This document shows, in pieces, positions 38,260 through 48,364 of a stretch of 64,000 nucleotides of DNA. Source of the DNA: Parvibaculum sedimenti (GTDB lineage: Bacteria > Pseudomonadota > Alphaproteobacteria > Parvibaculales > Parvibaculaceae); assembly GCF_009184905.1 (NCBI RefSeq), contig NZ_WESC01000009.1, positions 124,001 to 188,000 of the forward strand, in the 5' to 3' direction. The notes below the pieces were generated by a model. The model did no database searches and was not told the DNA's origin. It worked only from the letters and a program-made list of their open reading frames with translations. The position numbers were made by a program, and so were the translations under genes. The stretch's first letter is position 1. Every line of letters starts with the position of its first letter.

Positions 38260-40398
38260 ATGACGGGGAAACCCATGACCTCGCCCGGATCAAGGTTGGA
38301 AGATGGACGGCCCCATCCGCTCGGCGCGACGTTCGACGGCGATGGCGTGAACTTCGCGCTCTTCTCGGCCAATGCCCGCAAAGTGGAACTCTGCCTCTTC
38401 GACGAGACCGGCGCGCGCGAAATAGAGCGGATCGCCCTTCCCGAATATACCGACGAGGTATGGCACGGCTACCTTCCAGGCACGCATCCCGGACTTCTAT
38501 ATGGTTACAGGGTGCACGGCCCCTATGATCCCATGAGCGGCCACCGCTTCAATCCGAACAAGCTGCTTGTCGATCCTTATGCGAAGGAATTGAACAGCTC
38601 GTTCATCTGGAGCGACCTGAACCTCGGCTATGTCGCCGGCGACTCCCGCGAAGACCTGTCCTTCGACGAGCGCGACAACGCCCATGTCGCGCCGAAATGC
38701 CGGGTCGTTGGCGCAGCGCCCGGCAGCAACGGCCATATCCGCCCGGACACGCCCTGGCACAGGACGACCATCTACGAATTGCACGTCCGCGGCTACACGA
38801 TGCGTCATCCCCGGATACGTCCGGATATGCGCGGCACGATGGCAGCACTAGCGCGGCCCGAAGTCATCGACTATCTGCATGATCTTGGCATCACCGCCGT
38901 CGAACTCATGCCGCTGAACCCCATCGCCGCCGACATGCATCTCGCAGCGAACGGGTTGCCCAATTACTGGGGCTACAACTCCTGCAACTTCTTCGCGGTT
39001 GAGCCGCGCTATCTCGCCAGCGGAGAACGCGAAGAGTTCCGACGCGCGGTCGATGCGTTCCACGCGGCCGGCATCGAGGTCATTCTGGATGTCGTCTATA
39101 ATCATACCGGCGAGGGCGGGGAACTCGGGGCCACACTATCCTTTCGCGGCATCGACAACGCGACCTACTACATGCTCCGGGACGACAAGCGCCGCTATCT
39201 CGATTTCACCGGCTGTCAGAACACGCTGAATGTGGGCCATCCGCGTGTCCTGCAGATGGTGATGGACTCGTTGCGCTACTGGGCCGGGGAAATGCATGTC
39301 GACGGATTTCGCTTCGACCTCACCGTGGCGCTGGCGCGGGAAAAGCACCACTTCGCAGCAAATGCCTTATTTCTTGCAGCCGTTGCGCAGGATCCGCTTC
39401 TCGCCAGAACCAAACTGATCGCGGAGCCCTGGGACCTCGGCCCAGACGGCTACAGGCTTGGCGGATTTCCGCCCGGCTGGTCCGAATGGAACGACAGGTT
39501 TCGCGACGGGGTGCGCAAATACTGGCGCGGCGATCACGGCACGATAGGCGATCTCGCCTTCCGCCTCACCGGCTCAAGCGACATCTTCCACACGCGCGGG
39601 CGCAAAGCCTGGTCGAGCATAAACTTCGTCACGGCGCATGATGGCTTCACGCTCGAGGACCTTGTGAGCTATGAGCGCAAGCACAATGACGCCAATCTCG
39701 AAAATAATGCCGATGGCTCCGACAATAATCTGAGCTGGAATTGCGGCGTCGAAGGCCCGACAGACGATCCGGCAATCCTCGCTCTCAGACAGCGGCAGAA
39801 GCGAAACATGGTGACAACGCTGCTCCTCTCGCAGGGTGTCCCCATGCTTCTCGCCGGCGATGAATTCGGACGCAGCCAGAGCGGCAACAACAACCCCTAT
39901 TGCCAGGACAATGAAACGAGCTGGATCGACTGGGAACATTGGACGGATGACGACAAGGCTTTTCTGGATTTCGTCAGAGAGCTCCTGCTGTTGAGGGCGC
40001 AGCATCCGGCATTTCACAGGCAACATTTCTTTCATGGTCGCCATATCGATGCCGACAGCATAAAGGACATTACGTGGTTGACGCCGGAGGGTCAGGAGAT
40101 GAGCGATCTCGACTGGCTCATTCCTCAACGGAGATGTCTCGGTTTTCATCTCAACGGCAAATTGAAAGCAGGCTCGGTTGCCGCGGCCGAAGGCCAGCCG
40201 GAACATGACTTCATCGTTCTTCTGAACGCCGCAGAGTGGGCGCAACCATTCCGTCTCCCGAAAGCGGCGTTTGGAGAACGCTGGAAAGTCATAATCGATA
40301 CGGCGCTGGCGAGGCCACAGCCTGACGAACGCCAGATCGGCGCCGGAGAAATCCTGGAGCTTTCCGCGCGCTCCCTCGCCCTTCTGTTGGAGAGTTGA
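38260..40398 (+). CDS. glgX: Glycogen debranching enzyme (GlgX-type isoamylase)
   Basis: 712 residues. An N-terminal CBM48-like domain (HPLGATFDGDGVNFALFSANA) precedes a GH13 barrel. The nucleophile Asp is in DGFRFDLTVAL, the acid/base Glu in IAEPWDLGPDGYRLGGFP and the transition-state Asp in TAHDGFTLEDLVSY. It removes limit-dextrin branches left by phosphorylase. Two close ATGs (38260 and 38275) both have purine-rich leaders. It opens the glycogen block right after the cyd operon. Confidence 0.95.
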   Translation: MTGKPMTSPGSRLEDGRPHPLGATFDGDGVNFALFSANARKVELCLFDETGAREIERIALPEYTDEVWHGYLPGTHPGLLYGYRVHGPYDPMSGHRFNPNKLLVDPYAKELNSSFIWSDLNLGYVAGDSREDLSFDERDNAHVAPKCRVVGAAPGSNGHIRPDTPWHRTTIYELHVRGYTMRHPRIRPDMRGTMAALARPEVIDYLHDLGITAVELMPLNPIAADMHLAANGLPNYWGYNSCNFFAVEPRYLASGEREEFRRAVDAFHAAGIEVILDVVYNHTGEGGELGATLSFRGIDNATYYMLRDDKRRYLDFTGCQNTLNVGHPRVLQMVMDSLRYWAGEMHVDGFRFDLTVALAREKHHFAANALFLAAVAQDPLLARTKLIAEPWDLGPDGYRLGGFPPGWSEWNDRFRDGVRKYWRGDHGTIGDLAFRLTGSSDIFHTRGRKAWSSINFVTAHDGFTLEDLVSYERKHNDANLENNADGSDNNLSWNCGVEGPTDDPAILALRQRQKRNMVTTLLLSQGVPMLLAGDEFGRSQSGNNNPYCQDNETSWIDWEHWTDDDKAFLDFVRELLLLRAQHPAFHRQHFFHGRHIDADSIKDITWLTPEGQEMSDLDWLIPQRRCLGFHLNGKLKAGSVAAAEGQPEHDFIVLLNAAEWAQPFRLPKAAFGERWKVIIDTALARPQPDERQIGAGEILELSARSLALLLES

Positions 40399-40430
40399 AT
40401 GACGCACCGCCCGCAGGAGCCCGGTAGAGG

Positions 40431-42617
40431 ATGAGTGAAGACGACCGCCTTCGCCGCCTTTCCGCTCTAGCCGGAATTGAATCTCACTATTGGGACATTG
40501 CCGGCGCGCGCCATGAGACACCTCCCGACACCGCGCGGCGGCTTCTTTCGGCGCTCGGATTTCCTGCAAGTAATGAAGCCGAACTGACCGCGAGCCTCGC
40601 GACGATCGAGGAGCGGGAATGGCGCCGCCTGCTCCCCCCGGTCATGGTGGTCCGGCTGCATCATATTGCGACCGTGCCCCTTAACCTGCCCGCCGACGAG
40701 CCCCGCGACGCCGTCGAATGGCGCGTTGTTCTGGAAGATGGCGAGATCCGGCGGGGCACGCATGCGCATCACACCCTCAAGCGGGATGCGCGCCGTTTTG
40801 TTGATGGCCGCGACATCGACCGCCTGCTACTGCCGTTGCCGGCACTCCCGCTTGGCTACCACGAGTTTCTTCTTGACGGATTCCCCTCTGCGCCACGCAT
40901 GTCTCTCGTCGTCGCTCCAGTCCAATGCTATCTGCCGCCCCAACTTACGAGCGGCCGCCGTCTCTGGGGCCTCGCGGCCCAGCTCTACAGCATCACATCG
41001 GAGCGCGACCGGGGCATCGGCGATTTCACGGATCTCGGTACCCTTGCGCAATGGGCCGCCGAACTCGGCGCCGACGCAATCGGCCTCAATCCGCTGCACG
41101 CGCTCTTTCCTTCGCTTCCCGAAAACGCCAGCCCCTATTCGCCAAACAGCCGCCTCTTCCGTAACTCGCTCTATCTGGATGTGACAGCGATAGACGAGTA
41201 CCGGCATAGCGCGGCGGTACAGGGACCGACAACCAAGCCTGCATTTTCTGATTTTCCGTCCACGGCGCACAGCGTGGAATTTGTTGATTATACCACTGTC
41301 ACCCATCACAAATCCGGCGAGCTTGAACGTCTCCATTCGGAGTTTCGCCGAGCCTGCCGTGTTGGAAGCGATGACGGACGCGCTGACGCATTTCAGAACT
41401 TCCGGAACCGGCGCAGCGAGGCGCTTCATCACTTCGCGCTTTTTCAGGTCATGACTGAGGTTTTTGGTACAAACGACTGGACGCAATGGCCTTTGCCATA
41501 TCGCGATCCATCAGCAAATTCTGTAAGTGCCTTCACACAGGATCACGCAGAGCGCGTCTCCTTCTTCGAATACGTCCAGTGGCAATGCGACCTGCAGATC
41601 GGCGGCGCATCCCAACGCGCCAGAGACGCGGGTATGGCAATCGGCCTTTATGGCGATGTCGCGGTGAGCGTCGATCCCGCGGGCGCCGACCACTGGAGCC
41701 GGCAAACACTATTCGCCGGAGAGGCCCGCCTTGGCGCACCGCCCGATCCCTTCAATGCGCTCGGTCAGGAATGGGGCGTCGTGCCCATGAACCCGTGGGT
41801 CATGCGCGACACCGCTTATGCGGATTTCATCGCTCTGTTGAGAGCCAACATGTGCCACGCGGGAGCCTTGCGCATCGACCACGTCATGGGCTTGCAGCAT
41901 TCGTTCTGGGTCCCGCGCGGCTCTCCTCCCTCGGCGGGCGCTTATGTCAGTTATCCCTTTGACGATCTCCTCGGCATTCTCGCGCTCGAAAGCCATCGCA
42001 ATGAATGCCTGATTGTCGGCGAGGCGCTTGGAACAGTGCCGGAAGGATTTCGTCCGCGCATGGCGGAAGCGAACGTCCTTTCCTACCGCGTTCTCTATTT
42101 CGAGACCGAGCAAGATCGCCAGAGGCGACCCGTGGAATATCCGTATCTTGCGGCCACTTGCGTTTCCACGCACGACCTCGCCACTCTCAAGGGCTTCTGG
42201 AACGCGACCGATCTCGATGCGCGCCGCCGTCTCGGCCTTTATCCAACACCGGAGCATGGCGAGCGGGCGCGTCACGAGCGTGAGCATGACAAGTGGCTGC
42301 TTCTCCGCGCACTAGCAGATGAGAATTTGCTGCCCTCGGGCCTCGATACGGACAGGCTCGGCGACATCGAAATGACGCCCGCGCTCGCCTCCGCCGTGCA
42401 TGCCTACCTCGCCCGCTCTTCTGCCTGCCTGTTCATGGTGCAGATCGACGATCTCATCGGCGAAGACCAGCAGGTCAATCTGCCGGGCACATCGTCGGAA
42501 TATCCGAACTGGCGGCGCCGGCTTTCCCGATCCCTCAATGAGATATTCTCCGATCCCGGCATCGTCGAAATGGTGCGGCGGATATCGCGCGAACGCGAAC
42601 AAACCTCGGGCGCCTGA
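40431..42617 (+). CDS. malQ: 4-alpha-glucanotransferase (amylomaltase)
   Basis: 728 residues, GH77. The nucleophile Asp is in LRIDHVMGLQ, the acid/base Glu in IVGEALGTVPEG and the third Asp in STHDLATLKGFW. An N-terminal extension of about 130 residues is typical of the long GlgX-linked forms. It disproportionates maltodextrins so that phosphorylase can reuse them. It starts 32 bases after glgX and is convergent with pfk, four bases apart. Confidence 0.94.
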   Translation: MSEDDRLRRLSALAGIESHYWDIAGARHETPPDTARRLLSALGFPASNEAELTASLATIEEREWRRLLPPVMVVRLHHIATVPLNLPADEPRDAVEWRVVLEDGEIRRGTHAHHTLKRDARRFVDGRDIDRLLLPLPALPLGYHEFLLDGFPSAPRMSLVVAPVQCYLPPQLTSGRRLWGLAAQLYSITSERDRGIGDFTDLGTLAQWAAELGADAIGLNPLHALFPSLPENASPYSPNSRLFRNSLYLDVTAIDEYRHSAAVQGPTTKPAFSDFPSTAHSVEFVDYTTVTHHKSGELERLHSEFRRACRVGSDDGRADAFQNFRNRRSEALHHFALFQVMTEVFGTNDWTQWPLPYRDPSANSVSAFTQDHAERVSFFEYVQWQCDLQIGGASQRARDAGMAIGLYGDVAVSVDPAGADHWSRQTLFAGEARLGAPPDPFNALGQEWGVVPMNPWVMRDTAYADFIALLRANMCHAGALRIDHVMGLQHSFWVPRGSPPSAGAYVSYPFDDLLGILALESHRNECLIVGEALGTVPEGFRPRMAEANVLSYRVLYFETEQDRQRRPVEYPYLAATCVSTHDLATLKGFWNATDLDARRRLGLYPTPEHGERARHEREHDKWLLLRALADENLLPSGLDTDRLGDIEMTPALASAVHAYLARSSACLFMVQIDDLIGEDQQVNLPGTSSEYPNWRRRLSRSLNEIFSDPGIVEMVRRISREREQTSGA

Positions 42618-42621
42618 AGGT

Positions 42622-43776
42622 TCAGTTCAGGAACATCGCCTTTCCATGAATATTTGCGATACGTGGGCGATAGGTATCCGTATCGTAAAGCGCCGCGACA
42701 TCGACACGGCGCTTTCCTGAAAGGCAAGTGTCGGCGGGCACAATGTCATACTTGCCATCCCGAATGACTGTCATGAGCCCGGTCCTTCCCTCGGCAATCA
42801 TCTGTACCGCGAGCGCTCCGTAACTTCTCGCCACCATCTGGTCCAGCGCATCGGGCGCACCGGCGCGCATCAGGTAACCGAGGCTTTGGCTGATCGCATC
42901 CACCCCGGTGATACGCGCAATCTCCTCGCCGAGAATTTGCCCTATGCCGCCGAACCGCCGCCGACCATGTTCATCCGCCTCGCCATGCCGGACGACTCCG
43001 CCGCCCAGCATCCTCGCACCCTCCGAGATAACCACGATGGCATAGTTGGATGGATTTCTGGCCCGGTCCACCATGACCAGTTCAGCCAGGCGCGTGACAT
43101 CGAACGGAACCTCGGCGATAAGCGCGCGATCCGCATCGGCAAGATAGCTTGAAATGAGTGCGGTCTCGCCGGAGTTGCGCCCGAAGAGTTCGATCACGGC
43201 GATGCGCTCATGGCTCCCGGTCGATGTGCGCAAGCTGTTGATGTGTTCGACCGAACGTGAAACGGCCGTCGAAAAGCCGATGCAGTAGTCGGTGCCAAAA
43301 ACGTCATTGTCCATGGTCTTCGGGATCGAGATGAGATTGAATCCCTGGCGATGAAGATGCGCGCTGTAGGTCAGCGTCCCGTCGCCGCCTATCGTCACTA
43401 TTACATCGATGCCCAAATGCTCCATGACGCGCAGGATATGCGGCGTGCAATCAAGGGTGCCGTCCGGCGAAGGTACAAATCTGCCTTTCAGGAACGGCGG
43501 GAGCTTGTCTTCCGTGATCCGTCTCGGATCGGTGCGCGTCGTGTGCAGGATCGTTCCGCCTGTACGATCGATTGTGCGCACGGCTTCGCGATCGAGGCGC
43601 ATGAGATATTTTTGATTGCCTTGTGGGTCTTCCGGATCGCAAAAGAGCGGCCCCTCCCAACCACGACGAAATCCCAATACCTCCCAGCCCTGCTCTCCGG
43701 CGGCGGTCGTCACCGCCTTGATGCAGGGATTGAGGCCCGGAACATCGCCGCCTCCCGTCAGAATTCCGATCCGCAT
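42622..43776 (-). CDS. 6-phosphofructokinase (group with Lys in the PKTxDND motif)
   Basis: 384 residues. GGDGT at 130-134 has the Gly that marks ATP use, while PKTMDND at 152-158 has the Lys usual in PPi-dependent enzymes; the combination is known in the ATP-using 'group III/trypanosomal-like' PFKs. The N-terminus GILTGGGDVPGLN and ELFGRNSG (196-203) are family blocks. It phosphorylates fructose-6-phosphate, the next step after glycogen breakdown to glucose-6-phosphate. Convergent with malQ and downstream of glgB on the same strand. Confidence 0.9.
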   Translation of the reverse strand: MRIGILTGGGDVPGLNPCIKAVTTAAGEQGWEVLGFRRGWEGPLFCDPEDPQGNQKYLMRLDREAVRTIDRTGGTILHTTRTDPRRITEDKLPPFLKGRFVPSPDGTLDCTPHILRVMEHLGIDVIVTIGGDGTLTYSAHLHRQGFNLISIPKTMDNDVFGTDYCIGFSTAVSRSVEHINSLRTSTGSHERIAVIELFGRNSGETALISSYLADADRALIAEVPFDVTRLAELVMVDRARNPSNYAIVVISEGARMLGGGVVRHGEADEHGRRRFGGIGQILGEEIARITGVDAISQSLGYLMRAGAPDALDQMVARSYGALAVQMIAEGRTGLMTVIRDGKYDIVPADTCLSGKRRVDVAALYDTDTYRPRIANIHGKAMFLN

Positions 43777-43803
43777 GTAAAGACCTTCACCTCTGTCGCG
43801 ATG

Positions 43804-46029
43804 TCAGCCTCCAGACACCGGCCTCAGGATAAGCGTTGCGAGCGGTGGGAGCATGATGGAAAGCGATTGCGGATATCCATGCGCGCTTATCGCCTCGCTC
43901 GCAATGTTGCCCGCATTGCCGACATTGCCACCGCCGTAGAAGCTTGAGTCCGTATTCAGAACTTCACGATAATTGCCGGAATGCGGCACTCCGATCCGAT
44001 AGGCAGAGCGTGCGACTGGTGTAAAATTGCACAGGATCACCGCGAAATCGTCGGGGTCAACGCCCCGCCGAATATAGGAAATCACGCTTGCCTCCGCATC
44101 GTTGCAGTCTATCCAGGCAAAACCCTCCGGCTCGCAATCGCGTTCATGAAGCGCGGGCATGTCGCGATAGAGATGGTTCAAGTCGCGGACAAGCGCCTGA
44201 ACACCTCCATGCATGGGATCGGCCTCGAGGTGCCAATCGAGGCTCTGGTCGTGGTTCCATTCGCGCTCTTGCGCGAACTCGCCGCCCATGAAGAGCAGCT
44301 TCTTGCCGGGCTGCGTATACATAAAGGCGAAATAGGCGCGGAGATTGGCGAACTTCTGCCAGCGGTCCCCCGACATCTTGCCAAGCAGCGATCCCTTGCC
44401 GTGAACAACCTCATCATGCGAAAGCGGAAGAACGAAGTTTTCGGTAAAAGCATAGAGGAGACCGAAGGTCAGGCGATCGTGATGGAATTTCCGGTGAACG
44501 GGATCCTTCGACATATAGTCGAGCGTGTCGTGCATCCAGCCGAGATTCCACTTGTAGCCGAATCCCAACCCGCCGAGATAGGTCGGCCGGGAGACCATCG
44601 GCCAAGCCGTCGACTCTTCCGCCACCGTCATCGCATCGGGATAATGTCCATAGACGAGCTCGTTGAGACGCCGAAGAAAATCAATCGCCTCCAGGTTCTC
44701 CACGCCACCATAAACATTCGCAATCCACTCGCCTTCCTTGCGGCTGTAGTTGCGATAGAGCATCGAGGCGACGGCGTCGACACGCAGGCCATCTACGCCA
44801 AAACGCTTCAGCCAGAAAAGCGCGTTTGCAAGCAGGTAGCCGCGCACTTCGTTGCGGCCAAAATTGTAGATATGCGTGTTCCAGTCAGGGTGAAAGCCTT
44901 CCTTCGGATCTGCATGTTCGTAGAGATGCGTTCCATCGAAGTGAGCAAGTCCGTGCGCATCATTCGGAAAATGTCCTGCGACCCAATCGATGATAACGCC
45001 CATGCCCTCCGCATGACATCGCTCGACGAACTGAAGGAATTCGCCCGGTGTGCCATGACGGCTGGTTGGCGCAAACAGCCCCGTCGGCTGATAGCCCCAT
45101 GAGCCATCGAACGGATATTCACTGACGGGCATCAACTCGATATGCGTGAAACCCATGTTCTTTGCGTAAGGCACCAGCGTGTCGGCCAGCTCAGCATATG
45201 TGAGCGGGCGATGCCCTTCTTCCGGGATGCGGCGCCAGGAGCCCAGATGTACCTCGTAGATCGACACTGGCGCGCGGCGGTCGCCACGCGGCCCGCGCTG
45301 TACGCCTTCCGCGAGGTTGCGGCGCAGATCGACGGATACGACTGAGGCGGTATGCGGGGGCCGTTCCGCTTCGAAGGCAAAGGGATCGGCCTTGAGCAGA
45401 ATGGAATTGTCCCGCGTCTTGATTTCATATTTATAACGCGCGCCCGGCGCAACGCCTGGCAGAAATATCTCCCAGATGCCTGCGCCGGGATGCAGCCGCA
45501 TCGGATGACGCCGCCCGTCCCATCCATTGAAGTCGCCGACGACGCTGACACGCCGCGCATTCGGTGCCCACACCGCGAAGCTCACGCCCGACACACCGTC
45601 GAGAACAAGCGGATGCGCGCCCATCTTCTCGAAGCTCAGCGGATTCTGCCCCTCCGCATGGAGATAGAGATCGAGCTCGCCGAGTATCGGACCAAAGGAA
45701 TATGGATCGTCGACATGGTTCAGCGACCTCCCCGTCTTCACGCGCAAGCGATAAGGAAAGGGCTTGTGCCTGGTTGCGATAATGCCGGTAAAGAATCCTG
45801 CCTCGTGCACACGAGAAAGCTTCGCAAGTTCGGCGCCGTCGTCGCGATCGACTACAGACACCGCCGAGGCGCCCGGCTGAAAGACGCGAACAAGAGGACT
45901 TCCGCTGCTCGCATCCTCATGCATGCCAAAATATGAAAAGGGATCGCCCTCATCACCGGCCAAAATGCCCCATATCCGCTGGTGAACGGATGCATGCGCC
46001 GCAGGCATCTTCGCATCGGACTTCCGCAT
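43804..46029 (-). CDS. glgB: 1,4-alpha-glucan branching enzyme
   Basis: 741 residues. An N-terminal branching-enzyme domain (FSYFGMHED) and CBM48 ([18 protein letters not shown]) precede the GH13 barrel. The catalytic Asp is in [12 protein letters not shown] (around residue 415), the Glu in VAEESTAWP and the third Asp in [15 protein letters not shown]. It adds alpha-1,6 branches to growing glycogen. Divergent from glgA across about 200 bases, and 27 bases upstream of the phosphofructokinase gene, so the two may form a unit. Confidence 0.96.
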   Translation of the reverse strand: MRKSDAKMPAAHASVHQRIWGILAGDEGDPFSYFGMHEDASSGSPLVRVFQPGASAVSVVDRDDGAELAKLSRVHEAGFFTGIIATRHKPFPYRLRVKTGRSLNHVDDPYSFGPILGELDLYLHAEGQNPLSFEKMGAHPLVLDGVSGVSFAVWAPNARRVSVVGDFNGWDGRRHPMRLHPGAGIWEIFLPGVAPGARYKYEIKTRDNSILLKADPFAFEAERPPHTASVVSVDLRRNLAEGVQRGPRGDRRAPVSIYEVHLGSWRRIPEEGHRPLTYAELADTLVPYAKNMGFTHIELMPVSEYPFDGSWGYQPTGLFAPTSRHGTPGEFLQFVERCHAEGMGVIIDWVAGHFPNDAHGLAHFDGTHLYEHADPKEGFHPDWNTHIYNFGRNEVRGYLLANALFWLKRFGVDGLRVDAVASMLYRNYSRKEGEWIANVYGGVENLEAIDFLRRLNELVYGHYPDAMTVAEESTAWPMVSRPTYLGGLGFGYKWNLGWMHDTLDYMSKDPVHRKFHHDRLTFGLLYAFTENFVLPLSHDEVVHGKGSLLGKMSGDRWQKFANLRAYFAFMYTQPGKKLLFMGGEFAQEREWNHDQSLDWHLEADPMHGGVQALVRDLNHLYRDMPALHERDCEPEGFAWIDCNDAEASVISYIRRGVDPDDFAVILCNFTPVARSAYRIGVPHSGNYREVLNTDSSFYGGGNVGNAGNIASEAISAHGYPQSLSIMLPPLATLILRPVSGG

Positions 46030-46091
46030 GGATTGCGCTTACCCTCGCATGGAGGAACCGTCATCTTCTCTGCGCCGCATTGTAGTTTTAC

Positions 46092-46110
46092 ATCCTAGAG
46101 TTTTCAGGAT
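46092..46110. promoter_or_regulatory. Inverted repeat in the glgB-glgA divergent promoter region
   Basis: ATCCT (46092-46096) and AGGAT (46106-46110) flank AGAGTTTTC. It is a short dyad between the two divergent genes and a weak candidate for shared regulation. Confidence 0.25.
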
Positions 46111-46235
46111 ATGATTGTCACCTTGGCTTCTTCTCATGAATACGCTGAGCCAATAACGGTCTGCTCGTTGCCACTTCCCGAGCCGACCGCAGAGGTAAGT
46201 TGAACGCGATCTCCACGTTGTATGCGGGTGTCGAG

Positions 46236-47858
46236 ATGCGGTTGCTTTATGTGACTTCGGAAGTTTTCCCTCTGGCAAAAACCGGTGGCCTGGCAGACAT
46301 TTCCCGCTCATTGCCCATAGCGTTGAAGCGGCTTGAGGTCGATGTCCGGCTTCTAATTCCGGCCTATCCAAGCGCCCTCGCGCACATCGAAAAGTTACGT
46401 CCACTCGCCAAGCTGAAGCCGATGCTCGGCATTGATGAGGCATTGCTCCTGACCGGGATCCTTCCCGGCTCGAACGTGCCGGTTCTGCTCATCGACGCGC
46501 CGTCTCTTTTCCAGCGCAGCGGCGGACTCTACCAAAGCCGCAATGGCGTGGAGTGGCCGGACAACCCGCTTCGCTTCGCCTACCTGTCTCATGTCGCCGC
46601 ACAGATCGCGATGGGGCGGACCGAGCTTGGCTGGAGACCCGATGTGGTGCATGCCAATGACTGGCACACGGGCATCCTGCCCCTGCTCCTCTCCACCGAA
46701 GAAGCGCCTCGACCCGGCACGGTTTTCACCGCGCACAACATGGCGTTCCAAGGCAATTTCCCGCCCGACATCTTGCCGACGATCGGCATTTGCGAAGACC
46801 ATTTTCACAATGGCGACATCGAGTTTTACGGGCAGGCCTCCTTCCTGAAGGCCGGCCTTCACTATGCCGACCGCGTCACCACAGTAAGCCCGACTTATGC
46901 CAGGGAGATCCTGACGCCTGAATTCGGTTACGGGCTCGACGGCGTGTTACGCGGCCGCGGGTCCGACTTCAGCGGAATTCTCAACGGCATAGACGAGGCT
47001 CTTTGGAATCCTGAGACCGATCCTCATCTGCCCCGAACGTTCGGGGCAAGAAGCATCGCGGGCAAGCGGGTTTGCAAGGCTGCGCTGCAAGAGGAATTTG
47101 GCCTGCCGATATCGCCAAACACGCCTCTGATCGGTTTTGTCAGCCGTACCACTCATCAGAAAATGGCGGACGCAATCCTGACCGCACTGCCTTGGCTCAG
47201 CGCACAGGGCGCGCAGTTCATCCTTCTTGGTCAGGGAGAAACGGTGCTGGAGGCCGAATTTATCAAGGCACAGGCCGAATACGAAAATTGCGTGTCTGTT
47301 CACATCGGCTATGACGAAGCGCTGGCGCACCGGCTTCAGGCTGGCAGCGACATTATCCTCGCGCCTGCGCGGTTCGAACCCTGCGGAATGACACAGCTCT
47401 ATGCGCTGCGCTACGGCGCGCTGCCGGTCGTTCGGCGCACGGGCGGACTGGCCGACACGGTGGTTGATGCAGACGCGCATAGTATCGCCGACAGGACGGC
47501 GACAGGGTTTATCTTCGATGAGGCAAGCCCGGATGGCCTCGTCTCCGCAATTGAAAGGGCTCTCGCTGCCTATCGTCAGCCTTTGACGTGGCGCCGGCTG
47601 CAGCTACAGGCCATGGCGCAAAATTTCAGTTGCGACGCAAGCGCCACTCAATACATGTCGCTCTATCGTGAGATTGCGGGCGCCGCGCCCGTGCTGCGCG
47701 AGATCAAGGGCGGGCCGTCGGAAGAAGCTATCCGCCTCGCAAAGCAACTTCTCGACGCGGGCAGCTCACCCGCCCGCGCTTCCACGTCGGACAGGCCCTT
47801 CCCTCATCCTCAAGAGGATGCCCCCGACGATCGCCCCGCCCTCAACCAAACTCATTAG
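46236..47858 (+). CDS. glgA: Glycogen synthase (ADP-glucose type)
   Basis: 540 residues of the GT5 family. The ADP-glucose-binding Lys is in AKTGGLADIS (Lys15). The C-terminal half has the usual RFEPCGMTQLYALRYGALPVVRRTGGLADTV block. An extra tail of about 40 residues (EEAIRLAKQLLDAGSSPAR and a Pro-rich end) is unlike the core family. The ATG at 46236 fits family starts; a TTG at 46200 with GAGGTAAG is an alternative. No glgC is present in the window to supply its substrate. Confidence 0.94.
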   Translation: MRLLYVTSEVFPLAKTGGLADISRSLPIALKRLEVDVRLLIPAYPSALAHIEKLRPLAKLKPMLGIDEALLLTGILPGSNVPVLLIDAPSLFQRSGGLYQSRNGVEWPDNPLRFAYLSHVAAQIAMGRTELGWRPDVVHANDWHTGILPLLLSTEEAPRPGTVFTAHNMAFQGNFPPDILPTIGICEDHFHNGDIEFYGQASFLKAGLHYADRVTTVSPTYAREILTPEFGYGLDGVLRGRGSDFSGILNGIDEALWNPETDPHLPRTFGARSIAGKRVCKAALQEEFGLPISPNTPLIGFVSRTTHQKMADAILTALPWLSAQGAQFILLGQGETVLEAEFIKAQAEYENCVSVHIGYDEALAHRLQAGSDIILAPARFEPCGMTQLYALRYGALPVVRRTGGLADTVVDADAHSIADRTATGFIFDEASPDGLVSAIERALAAYRQPLTWRRLQLQAMAQNFSCDASATQYMSLYREIAGAAPVLREIKGGPSEEAIRLAKQLLDAGSSPARASTSDRPFPHPQEDAPDDRPALNQTH

Positions 47859-48085
47859 GAGCGCTGCGCGGGGACGCGATGAGACACGCCGCGTGTTTCA
47901 AATATAAACTCGTCCGCTGCTCCTTACTGTCAGTCATACGCCCGACACATTTCGTGGATTTGATGATATTGAAAAGGCGCGCTTGAGCGCAAAGCCTGAT
48001 GGGCGCAATATTCTCAGCCCAACCACAGGTTTCAATTTGTGGATCGAAAAAGGATTTCATTCAACCTTATCGATGGGAGCGCGGC

Positions 48086-48364
48086 ATGGCCTATTACGAC
48101 ACATTTGATATTTCCGAAGAGGCTATCCAGTTGCGCAGCTATCTGATCTGGGTGGCCGAGGGCTGCCCGGATGGCGCGGATATCGAACATTGGTTGCGCG
48201 CGGAAGCGGAGCTTGCCTGGGAGCGGCGTCCCGCCTCCGTTCAGACCAAACTGACGGCCTATGTCGCGCCGCGCATCCCCATTTCAACTCCGCCATGCAG
48301 GAGCACAGCCGCCCGGCTCTTCCTGCAACGTGGCTCTGCCTCCGTCAGCGTTGCCAGGCAATAA
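48086..48364 (+). CDS. DUF2934-containing small protein
   Basis: 92 residues. AIQLRSYLIWVAEGCPDGADIEHWLRAE is the DUF2934 signature, a small domain of unknown role often found in stress or glycogen clusters of alphaproteobacteria. The ATG at 48086 follows GGGAG; the frame extends upstream but without match. The 3' end overlaps the convergent glgP by 20 bases. Confidence 0.75.
   Translation: MAYYDTFDISEEAIQLRSYLIWVAEGCPDGADIEHWLRAEAELAWERRPASVQTKLTAYVAPRIPISTPPCRSTAARLFLQRGSASVSVARQ

Noticed and set aside
36875-38293. Long minus-strand frame across cydB
   Set aside because: Antisense to cydB and cydX, and rich in Arg, Glu and His with no motif.
47999-48085. N-terminal extension of the DUF2934 protein
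   Set aside because: The extra residues have no family match, and a better ribosome site precedes the ATG at 48086.
48000-48085. TTGATGATATTGAA near 47968 as an FNR box
   Set aside because: The second half is TTGAA rather than ATCAA, so it is a direct rather than inverted arrangement.
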